Shown piece by piece: positions 1 through 7,186 of a stretch of 64,000 nucleotides of DNA; positions within the stretch are counted from its first letter, which is position 1; every line of letters begins with the position of its first letter. The position numbers were made by a program, and so were the translations under genes. Location of the stretch: positions 37,173-101,172 of the forward strand of contig JAIOHL010000355.1 in NCBI GenBank assembly GCA_019913005.1, written 5' to 3'. Origin of the DNA: Anaerolineae bacterium (GTDB lineage Bacteria > Chloroflexota > Anaerolineae > Aggregatilineales > J027). Under the pieces are notes generated by a model. That model was not told the DNA's origin, ran no database searches, and saw only the letters and a list, made by a program, of their open reading frames with translations.

Positions 1-261
1 GGCACGGGCAAAAATGCCACACCCGAACAAGCCCAAGATATTATCGGCAACGTCGTCCGCCAAACCCTGATTGAGCTTTACGGACGCGATGTAGCACAAA
101 CGATCCGCATCCAGTATGGCGGTAGTATGAACCCAGCCAACTGCGGGGACTTGATGAAACAGCCCGATATTGACGGCGGATTGATTGGCGGGGCATCCCT
201 CAAGAAAGACGATTTCCTTGCCCTGATGCGAATTTCCATTGAAGCCAAAGGTCTAGCTTAA
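1..261 (+). CDS. tpiA: Triosephosphate isomerase, C-terminal part (5' end outside window)
   Basis: This is the last 86 codons of triosephosphate isomerase, the cytosolic glycolytic enzyme interconverting dihydroxyacetone phosphate and glyceraldehyde 3-phosphate. The frame is open from base 1 and stops with TAA at 259-261. Family-typical C-terminal motifs are visible: the phosphate-binding stretch [11 protein letters not shown] and then [15 protein letters not shown], which form the end of the TIM barrel. The catalytic Glu and Lys lie upstream of the window. The next gene starts 15 nt downstream, so the two may be co-transcribed. Identification is firm; only the 5' part is missing because the window begins inside the gene. 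Confidence 0.96.
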   Translation, partial: GTGKNATPEQAQDIIGNVVRQTLIELYGRDVAQTIRIQYGGSMNPANCGDLMKQPDIDGGLIGGASLKKDDFLALMRISIEAKGLA

Positions 262-276
262 TTACCGAGGAAGCCA

Positions 277-1815
277 ATGGACGTCACCAGTTTGATTGCC
301 CCTTGGCTAACCCTGTTGGGAATCCTGATTCCGTTGATTTACGCGGAACGGTGGATTCACCAGCATATGTACGGGGTGGGCTATTTGCTCACCCTTGATA
401 AAGCACAGGCCACTGGTTTTTATTACATGATCTTTTTCCCCGGCGTTTTAGTCCACGAAGTAATTCAATGGCTGGTCGCTGGGGCGCTCAATGTCAAAGT
501 CAAAAAAATCAACTCCTACCCCAAAACACAAGAAAACGGTACCATCCGCTACGACTTTGTGGTCATTGAGCAGACTTCGCGTTTCAAGGCCATGCTCATC
601 GGCGGCCTGCCGTTTGTTATCGCCGGGGTCATCGTCTATTACCTAAGCACTTCCATTTTGGAACTGGATGCCCTCCTTGCCGCCATCGGCACGGGTGATT
701 TAAATGAAATCGGACGCGGCGTTAAAGAGTTTTTGAAAACGGGTGATGTCTGGTTGTGGCTGTATTTGATGTTCTCCCTCAGCAATGGCATGATTCCGAC
801 CAAAGAAGATCGTCAGGGCTGGTTTTTGATTCTGGGGGCAGCGGCAGGCATCACCATTGCCATGTTGTTTCTCGGATTCGATGTTTTTGTCACGAAAACT
901 CTATCTGGCCCGATAACCCATGCCCTAGAACTTGTCAGCACGGCCCTGATTGCCATCCTGTTTATAGATGTCGTGTTTGGCTTTGCGTTGGCCCTGTTTG
1001 AAAGCGGGTTGGAGCGATGGCGCGGCCAAAAAATGAACTACAATACCGAGCAGCGCGTCAGATCCAAAGCCGAGCAGCAGCGTGAACCCGGCAGCAATAT
1101 CCCTTTGCCCAAAGGCACTCCTATTCCCTCGATCTATCGGCTTGACCTGCCCGTTCCGCCCATCCCGGCCAAACGACCCGCCAAGCCTACGCCCGTTACA
1201 CCAACGCCTCCTGCCAGCCCTGCTTTCGCCGGTTCTCCTGCTCGACCAGCATCTTCCCCGATGTTTAACCGACCAGCGCCTAGCCTCACCCCAGACGAAA
1301 ATAAGCCCGGCGAAGCGCCGCCGCGACCCACTCCATCCTTCACCCGGCCAGAATCCAAAACCGACGAACAGCCCCAAGTCCGCCCCGCTTTTCAACCACC
1401 GGCACGACCCAGTTTTGCCGAAAAATCGGTGGAAATTCCGGCTGCCACACCTGAAAAATCGGAAACATCCGAACGACCTGCCATTCCAGCCAGACCCGCC
1501 ACCCCAACCTTTACCCCGCGTGCTGCTCCCAGCGGAGATACAGGTCGTCCACCCGCCGTAGCTCCATTCCGGCGATCAGGGGCAGATGAAAATGAGGAAT
1601 CATCTTCGGTCACACGCGATCAACTACTCGGTGGCCGCACATTCAATCGGCCTACGCCTCCCAGCGGTGATCCAACCCCGTCCCGCAGACCTCTATCTCC
1701 CAATAATCCTCCCACTGACAAGGACGATGATGAAAATACCTCGCGGGTCATGGGGCGCAAGCCACCCGATAATGACTCGAATGAGGTACAATATGTGGAC
1801 ATTGATGACGTATGA
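277..1815 (+). CDS. Multi-spanning membrane protein, M50-like with altered HExxH motif and long Pro-rich tail
   Basis: The protein has 512 residues. An ATG start follows GAGGAA at 267-272. Residues 1-240 hold about six hydrophobic segments (near 5-22, 50-70, 103-123, 160-171, 183-205, 212-235). At residues 60-64 it reads HEVIQ inside a membrane segment (FFPGVLVHEVIQWLVAG), where M50-like membrane metalloproteases would carry HExxH; the second His is Gln here. Residues ~270-512 form a hydrophilic tail rich in Pro, Ala, Arg and Thr, ending in an acidic stretch. A membrane-anchored, possibly inactive site-2-protease relative is the best guess, from the motif context only; substrate and role are unknown. 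The tail would be disordered and may bind partners or the cell wall. Confidence 0.6.
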   Translation: MDVTSLIAPWLTLLGILIPLIYAERWIHQHMYGVGYLLTLDKAQATGFYYMIFFPGVLVHEVIQWLVAGALNVKVKKINSYPKTQENGTIRYDFVVIEQTSRFKAMLIGGLPFVIAGVIVYYLSTSILELDALLAAIGTGDLNEIGRGVKEFLKTGDVWLWLYLMFSLSNGMIPTKEDRQGWFLILGAAAGITIAMLFLGFDVFVTKTLSGPITHALELVSTALIAILFIDVVFGFALALFESGLERWRGQKMNYNTEQRVRSKAEQQREPGSNIPLPKGTPIPSIYRLDLPVPPIPAKRPAKPTPVTPTPPASPAFAGSPARPASSPMFNRPAPSLTPDENKPGEAPPRPTPSFTRPESKTDEQPQVRPAFQPPARPSFAEKSVEIPAATPEKSETSERPAIPARPATPTFTPRAAPSGDTGRPPAVAPFRRSGADENEESSSVTRDQLLGGRTFNRPTPPSGDPTPSRRPLSPNNPPTDKDDDENTSRVMGRKPPDNDSNEVQYVDIDDV

Positions 1816-1868
1816 TTGGGTTGGGGCCATAATTCTTACCTTTCGTTGACTTCACACAACCCGGTACG

Positions 1869-1897
1869 TTTTCGGCTGTCGGCCAACGTGTTATAGT
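1869..1897 (+). promoter_or_regulatory. Candidate extended -10 promoter for the BMP transporter operon
   Basis: TATAGT at 1892-1897 is preceded by TG with one intervening base (1889-1891), an extended -10. The -35 region at 1869-1874 is poor (TTTTCG), as is common with extended -10 promoters. It lies about 60 bp before the ATG at 1960. Confidence 0.45.
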
Positions 1898-1959
1898 TGA
1901 CCTACAGTATCAAAAATGAACGTTTTAAAAGGGATTATGCAGGAGAGATAAATAAAGCT

Positions 1960-3183
1960 ATGCGTAAGAGATACTCACTTGCTTTAATTGTTGTATTGTT
2001 GGTTGCATTGGTCATGGGTGCAGGCTTTGCCAATCAATCCAAAGCCAAAGCACAAGATGAATTTGTGTTTGGCATGATTTTGGTCGGCCCCCACGATGAC
2101 AATGGGTGGAGTGAAGCGCACTACAATGGTGGATTGTATGTTGAAGAACATGTAGAAGGCGCAAAGATGATCTGGATTGACAAAGTGAATCCAGCCGATT
2201 CCCCCGAACTCACAATGGATTTGGTTGTTGAAGACCTCGTTTCACAGGGAGCGAAATTGATTATCGCTACCTCCGATGACTTCAAGGCCGATTTTACGGC
2301 GGTGGCGCCTAATTACCCCGATATTGTTTTTCTCCATGTCTCTGGCGACGGCGTGTGGACGGGTGAAGCCTCCGAAAATATGGGCAATCTCTTTGGGCAA
2401 ATGCAATATGGCAAAGCGATTGCGGGTTGCGCGGCTGCCCTCAAGACCGAAACAGGCAAAATCGCCTATTTAGGGCCGCTAATCAATAATGAAACACGGC
2501 TTTTTGCCAATGCCGTCTACTTGGGCGCGAAATATTGCTATGAACATTATCGTGGTATGGACCCCGCCACCCTACAATTTACGGTGAATTGGATTGGGTT
2601 CTGGTTCAGCATTCCCGGTGTCACACTTGACCCCACCGAAGTTGCCAACGCCTTCTTTAATGATGGCAATGATGTGGTTCTCTCCGGCATTGACACCACC
2701 GAAGCAACAGTCGTTGCGGGTCAACGTTCCGCTGAAGGTGAGCGCGTTTTCTCCGTTGGATATGACTATATTGACACTTGTGCTGAAGCCCCATCGGTCT
2801 GCCTCGGTGTGCCCTACTACAACTGGGGACCAGCCTATGTGACGACAGTCAACGCCGTCAAAGATGGCACTTGGACTCAAAGCTTTGATTGGCTTGAACC
2901 CGATTGGTCAGACCTTAACAACCCCGACACCAGCATCATTGGTTTTGCCAAAGGCACGGCCTTGACTGAAGAAGAAGCTGCCATGCTCGACGAGTACACT
3001 GCGGCTCTGGGTGCTGGAGCGAAGGGTGAAGAAGGTGGCGTTGTGCTGTTCCAAGGCCCACTAAACTATCAAGATGGCAGCACCTATCTTGAGGATGGCG
3101 AAGTTGCGACCCCAGAAAAAGTCTGGTACATGCCTCAATTGCTGGAAGGTATGATCGGCGAAAGCAGCGCCGAAAGCGAGTAA
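1960..3183 (+). CDS. BMP/PnrA-family ABC transporter substrate-binding protein
   Basis: The 407-residue secreted binding protein belongs to the BMP (basic membrane protein, PnrA-like) family, which captures nucleosides or related ligands for an ABC importer. The family signature appears just after the signal peptide (FGMILVGPHDDNGWSEAHYNGG, split here by the mature N-terminus near residue 35). I chose ATG 1960 because AGGAGA lies at 1941-1946 and the predicted signal peptide then starts with MRKRY; an upstream in-frame start at 1897 would put extra charged residues before it. A typical lipobox Cys is absent; the cleavage-like AKAQ site suggests a type I signal peptide, although family members are usually lipoproteins. 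The ATPase and two permeases follow. The ligand cannot be read from sequence. Confidence 0.9.
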   Translation: MRKRYSLALIVVLLVALVMGAGFANQSKAKAQDEFVFGMILVGPHDDNGWSEAHYNGGLYVEEHVEGAKMIWIDKVNPADSPELTMDLVVEDLVSQGAKLIIATSDDFKADFTAVAPNYPDIVFLHVSGDGVWTGEASENMGNLFGQMQYGKAIAGCAAALKTETGKIAYLGPLINNETRLFANAVYLGAKYCYEHYRGMDPATLQFTVNWIGFWFSIPGVTLDPTEVANAFFNDGNDVVLSGIDTTEATVVAGQRSAEGERVFSVGYDYIDTCAEAPSVCLGVPYYNWGPAYVTTVNAVKDGTWTQSFDWLEPDWSDLNNPDTSIIGFAKGTALTEEEAAMLDEYTAALGAGAKGEEGGVVLFQGPLNYQDGSTYLEDGEVATPEKVWYMPQLLEGMIGESSAESE

Positions 3184-3204
3184 TTGTAGAAGTAAACACT
3201 CAAC

Positions 3205-3236
3205 GGGGTGGGTCACATCGCTCACCCCTCCTTTTA
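3205..3236 (+). terminator. Stem-loop between binding protein and ATPase genes
   Basis: GGGGTGGG (3205-3212) pairs with CTCACCCC (3221-3228) and is followed by TCCTTTT. It is likely a partial terminator or mRNA-stabilising hairpin that keeps binding-protein expression above that of the membrane components. Confidence 0.6.
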
Positions 3237-3268
3237 ACCGCATACTTATTTCTTTTCAGATCAAAACA

Positions 3269-4912
3269 ATGCGCTTAGAAATCCACAACATATCCAAGAG
3301 TTTTGGTCAATTAAAAGCGAATGATCACATTTCCTTCACTTTTGAAGGGGGTCGCATCTACGCGATTCTCGGTGAAAATGGCGCCGGCAAAAGTACCCTA
3401 ATGAAAATCCTCAGTGGCTATCAATCAGCCACTAGTGGTCAAATCATCATTGATGGCAAACCCGCCCAAATCAATTCACCCCATCATGCCATTGCACATG
3501 GCATTGGAATGCTTTATCAAGACCCGCTTGATTTTGCCCCACTGACGGTGCTAGAAAATTACATCGAGGGTAAACCCTTCAACTTTTTTATGCGCCGCCG
3601 TGAAGCCGAGGCCGATCTTTTGGCTCGCTGCAAAATTTTGGGCTTCAGCCTCAACCCGAACGCAATGGTCGAATCTCTTACCGTTGGCGAACGTCAACAG
3701 CTAGAGATCGTGCGCCTGCTCTCATTAGGGGTCAGGATTTTGATCCTTGATGAGCCAACCACTGGTATCTCTGCCGAACAAAAATCGCAGTTGTTCCAAA
3801 CCCTCAAAAATTTGGCCCGTGAACAAAATATGATTGTGATTTTGGTTTCACACAAACTGGCCGATGTTGAGGAATTGTGTGAAGAAGTGTTGGTGCTGCG
3901 ACGGGGCAGGTTGGTCGGACACCGTCTCTTACCTTGCGAAACCGACATACTGGTCGAAATGATGTTTGGCAAACGTATCAGCACGACAACGCCGCAACCT
4001 CTCTATACCGATAAACCCATTCTCAAAATTCACAAGCTCAGTGTCCCCGCCCGCCTGTTCACGATTCAAAATCTCGATCTTGAGGTGCGAGAGGGTGAGG
4101 TCATTGGCTTGGCAGGACTGGATGGCAGTGGACAAGTTGAATTTATGCGTACTGTCGCCGGATTGGGGCGTCCGACATGGGCCGATCAACTGACAGCGAT
4201 TATCGCGCTGGCAGGTATGTGGTGGGTCTTTGGCAAAATCCTTGACGAGTCCTCAGCCGTCCTTAATCTGGCCCGCATCGCCATCTTAATTTTAGTCCTC
4301 GGCCCAATGCTCAAAACCCTCTATTCGTACATTCGCCAACGGGCTAACAACGATCAAGATGCCCAAATCATGTTGAATGGCAAGAGCATTGGCTGGCGTG
4401 GTTATCGGGATTTGCTGGAGCGGGGGATCGCCTACCTTGCCGCAGGCCGATTGGAAGAGGGCCTTGTGGCTGGGTTAACGCTGGTAGATCATTCCGCGCT
4501 GGCAGATCGCAGCAGCCTGCCCCATGTCAATTGGTTACAGGCATGGCGGCGCACCAAACAAGCCATTACCGATTTTTCCATTAAGGGACAACCTTTCAGC
4601 CAGATTCAAACGCTCTCCGGGGGCAATCAGCAGCGGGTCTCATTATCCCTTCTGCCTACCAATCTACGCCTGATTCTATTGGAAAATCCGACTCGCGGAC
4701 TAGATGTCGAAAGCGCCGGGCACATCTGGTCGCTGCTGCTCAATCGCCGTAAACAAGGGACAGCCATTATCTTTAGTTCACCTGACCTCGATGAGATTAT
4801 TGATTACAGTGACCGCATTCTCGTATTCTCTTCGGGACAAACGACCCTCGTGGAAAATCCAGAGCAGATGACTACCGCCCGATTGGGTGAATTGATCGGG
4901 GGCAAATCTTGA
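3269..4912 (+). CDS. BMP-type ABC importer ATPase, two NBDs with a hydrophobic insertion in NBD2
   Basis: A 547-residue ATPase of the YufO/NupO kind with two nucleotide-binding domains. NBD1 (about 1-235) is complete: Walker A GENGAGKST, signature LTVGERQQLEI, Walker B LILDEPTTG and switch His in VSHKLADVEE. NBD2 (about 255-547) has a degenerate Walker A (GLDGSGQ), a good signature LSGGNQQRVS, and LENPTRGLD where the catalytic Glu is Asn; a weak second site is normal for this family. Unusual are residues ~300-366, between Walker A and the Q-loop side of NBD2, which carry two membrane-helix-like segments (about 304-320 and 330-351). The gene ends overlapping the TTG start of the permease (TTGA), indicating translational coupling. 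Confidence 0.9.
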   Translation: MRLEIHNISKSFGQLKANDHISFTFEGGRIYAILGENGAGKSTLMKILSGYQSATSGQIIIDGKPAQINSPHHAIAHGIGMLYQDPLDFAPLTVLENYIEGKPFNFFMRRREAEADLLARCKILGFSLNPNAMVESLTVGERQQLEIVRLLSLGVRILILDEPTTGISAEQKSQLFQTLKNLAREQNMIVILVSHKLADVEELCEEVLVLRRGRLVGHRLLPCETDILVEMMFGKRISTTTPQPLYTDKPILKIHKLSVPARLFTIQNLDLEVREGEVIGLAGLDGSGQVEFMRTVAGLGRPTWADQLTAIIALAGMWWVFGKILDESSAVLNLARIAILILVLGPMLKTLYSYIRQRANNDQDAQIMLNGKSIGWRGYRDLLERGIAYLAAGRLEEGLVAGLTLVDHSALADRSSLPHVNWLQAWRRTKQAITDFSIKGQPFSQIQTLSGGNQQRVSLSLLPTNLRLILLENPTRGLDVESAGHIWSLLLNRRKQGTAIIFSSPDLDEIIDYSDRILVFSSGQTTLVENPEQMTTARLGELIGGKS

Positions 4913-6069
4913 CGGCTTTTCGCAAAATACTCATTCAAATTTCCCGCAACACCGTCTTAGGGATTCTGCCCTTATTGGTCGGAATACTGGTGGCGCTGGC
5001 GGCGATTCTGCTCATCTTGAACAATGAAAACGTCGAGCTGCGTGCCGTTTATGATCTCATTTACGAACGCACCCTCTCTTTACCCGAAAATCGCGCCAAC
5101 GTGGTAGATTTCTGGCTACCGATCTTGCTTTGCTGCTGCGGCTTGCTGCTGACGTTCACTGCTGGTTTGTGGAATATCGGCATTGAAGGCCAAATCACAA
5201 TGGGGGCGGTTGGCGCAACTAGCATTGCTCTTTTTGTTGAACTCCCGCGCAACGAGCAGATTTTCACCGAATTATTCATGGCTGGGGCAGCGGGTGGCAC
5301 TTGGGCCTTATTTACGGGGATCATGCGGACACGCGGGGGCGTAAACGAAATTTTTGGCGGGGTCGCCATGAATTTTCTCGCCAGCAGTTTCTCATCCTAT
5401 CTGCTGGTTGCGCCTTGGTCGCCTCCCAACGCGACAGGTAGTGCTACCGTGCGCTTTCCTGCAAATGCCATCTTACCAAGCATGGACGACTATCGTCTTA
5501 GCCCGATTACCATCTATATCACCCTAACCGCCTTTATTTTCGTCCTGCTGACCCTCTCTGGTTCACGATGGGGCTTGCAGCTTCGGGCGATGGGCAAAAA
5601 CGAAAAGTCAGCCCAAATGTTAGGTGTTCCCACTGAACGCAATATCTGGTTAGCCATGCTGATCTGCGGCATTATGGCGGGGTTGGCAGGCGGGCATTTG
5701 GTGTTGTTCCGCCGCGCTAACCTACCCGCGAACGTCTCCGGCGGCATTGGCTTTTTATCACTGCTCGTGGTGCTGCTGGCTTCGATACGTGTCCGCTGGG
5801 TTCCCTTTGTGTCCTTCGCCTTTGCGCTGCTTTATTCGGCGGGTCTGCCCCTGCGAACACGCCTACAATTGGATGCCTCGCTCATCGGTATCTTCTTAGG
5901 AATTTTGGTATTCTGTGTGCTCATTTTTGATGGCGTGCGGCAGCGTTTGAAGGAGCGAGTGGAGCAGCGCAAACTTTTGGCAGCTTCAGGAGGTGAAAAA
6001 TCACCACCCCCGTCTACAGTTGAAATCCAAATCGGTCAGGAGGCATCCAGTGGATCCGGTTCTAACTAG
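4909..6069 (+). CDS. BMP-type ABC importer permease 1
   Basis: A 386-residue inner-membrane permease of the branched-chain amino acid/ribose/nucleoside superfamily (YufP-like). It starts with TTG at 4909, overlapping the ATPase stop codon. The family motif NIGIEGQITMGAVGA is present, with around eight to ten hydrophobic helices, and the cytoplasmic coupling region near SRWGLQLRAMGKNEKSAQ contacts the ATPase. The C-terminal ~40 residues are hydrophilic and overlap the start of the next permease gene. Together with the second permease it forms the heterodimeric channel. Substrate is inferred from the family only. Confidence 0.9.
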   Translation: MTAFRKILIQISRNTVLGILPLLVGILVALAAILLILNNENVELRAVYDLIYERTLSLPENRANVVDFWLPILLCCCGLLLTFTAGLWNIGIEGQITMGAVGATSIALFVELPRNEQIFTELFMAGAAGGTWALFTGIMRTRGGVNEIFGGVAMNFLASSFSSYLLVAPWSPPNATGSATVRFPANAILPSMDDYRLSPITIYITLTAFIFVLLTLSGSRWGLQLRAMGKNEKSAQMLGVPTERNIWLAMLICGIMAGLAGGHLVLFRRANLPANVSGGIGFLSLLVVLLASIRVRWVPFVSFAFALLYSAGLPLRTRLQLDASLIGIFLGILVFCVLIFDGVRQRLKERVEQRKLLAASGGEKSPPPSTVEIQIGQEASSGSGSN

Positions 6070-7024
6070 CACCCTCGCCGACATCGTGCGGAACGCGGCT
6101 CCGCTACTGATTGCCAGTCAAGGTGAACTCATCACTGAACGGGCTGGTGTGGTTAATCTCTCACTGGACGGCACCATCTTGTTGGCAGCGATGGCGGCCT
6201 TTGCGGTTACGTACAATACGGGCAGCCTCGGTATGGGCATAGTAGTCGCCATGCTGATTGGCATGTTGGTGGCTCTGATCGTTATTTCCGCCAGCGTTTT
6301 CCTCAAACTTAACCAAATCGCAGTCGGCTTTGTATTGACTTTGCTCTGTGCCGACCTCAGCACCTTTTTTGGTCGGAAATATTCGGGACAGCAGGGCACC
6401 GAAATCCCCTATGCCCCTATCCCCATCCTAGAAGATATTCCGGTAATTGGCGAGGTCTTTTTCCAGCACAATATTCTGATCTACTTCAGTCTGCTTTTGG
6501 TCATTTTCATCTGGCTGTGGACGTATCACACCCGTCTTGGATTGTCCTTACGTGGTTTGGGTGAGCATCCCGCAGCGGCTTATGTGCGTGGCACACGAGT
6601 CCAAGCGTGGCGCTTTGTATACGTCGCGGCAGGGGGTGCATTGGTCGGCTTGGCCGGAGCAACCTATTCACTGAGTGTAAAGTTGGGCTGGCGCGAAGGC
6701 TCAACGCTTGGCAACGGCTGGATTGCGCTGGCGATTGTGATTTTCGGCGGTTGGCGGCCCTTCCGTATCGCGTTTGGCGCGTATTTCATTGTTGGTCTGC
6801 GTGCCCTAGCCCTCTATTTCCAACAAGAGGATGTGCTGAATCTGCCCATTCAGATCATCAATATGACCCCTTGGGTACTGATGCTGGTCACGCTTATCTT
6901 TGTAACCAGCGGTCTTGCCGAAAGCCTCTTAGTGCTTGTGCCCCCCCGTTGGCGACCCGCTGCCCAAAACCTGCTACGGGCTAAACCCCCGGCAGCCCTC
7001 GGCTCAAATTTCGAGCGCAGCTAA
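6050..7024 (+). CDS. BMP-type ABC importer permease 2
   Basis: A 324-residue YufQ-like permease and partner of the preceding gene. GTG at 6050 is chosen because AGGAGG sits at 6038-6043 with a 6-nt spacer and the protein then begins MDPVLTSTLADIVRNAAP, aligning with the family N-terminus; the frame stays open upstream to 5993 but lacks a comparable site. The family motif SQGELITERAGVVNLSLDG is present, followed by about eight hydrophobic helices and a coupling segment near TRLGLSLRGLGEHPAAAYV. It overlaps permease 1 by 20 nt. This is the last gene of the importer operon. Confidence 0.9.
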   Translation: MDPVLTSTLADIVRNAAPLLIASQGELITERAGVVNLSLDGTILLAAMAAFAVTYNTGSLGMGIVVAMLIGMLVALIVISASVFLKLNQIAVGFVLTLLCADLSTFFGRKYSGQQGTEIPYAPIPILEDIPVIGEVFFQHNILIYFSLLLVIFIWLWTYHTRLGLSLRGLGEHPAAAYVRGTRVQAWRFVYVAAGGALVGLAGATYSLSVKLGWREGSTLGNGWIALAIVIFGGWRPFRIAFGAYFIVGLRALALYFQQEDVLNLPIQIINMTPWVLMLVTLIFVTSGLAESLLVLVPPRWRPAAQNLLRAKPPAALGSNFERS

Positions 7025-7098
7025 ATGGACGGTTGGTTGGCATCCTAAGCAATCAGCCGCCTTGTATTTCTCATGCAAAAAATCACTGGTTACAGCCC

Positions 7099-7142
7099 TG
7101 TAACCAGCCTGTAACCGCCGTGTAACGCCCGTTCGTTATCTT
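7099..7142 (+). promoter_or_regulatory. Three 11-bp-phased TGTAAC repeats and candidate -10
   Basis: TGTAAC occurs at 7099-7104, 7110-7115 and 7121-7126, exactly 11 bp apart, with an inverted copy (GTTACA) at 7089-7094. A -10-like TATCTT lies at 7137-7142. Direct repeats with 11-bp period next to a -10 are typical of OmpR/PhoB-class operators that replace a weak -35. The likely regulator is the response regulator at 18340-19038 (inference). Confidence 0.65.
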
Positions 7143-7186
7143 TCTCTCTCAGATTTGGAAACGTTTTTTGAGAGGAGAAAGACTGC

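Noticed and set aside
1082..1561. Pro-rich open frames on both strands
   Set aside because: They arise from the low-complexity Pro/Ala/Arg tail coding region of the membrane protein; only the frame from 277 is supported.
1816..1959. Purine riboswitch ahead of the nucleoside-type transporter
   Set aside because: The conserved purine-aptamer core sequences are not present in this leader.
7088..7130. Short repeats as a possible CRISPR array
   Set aside because: Units of 6 bp at 11-bp spacing are far too short for CRISPR repeats and spacers; an operator array explains them.
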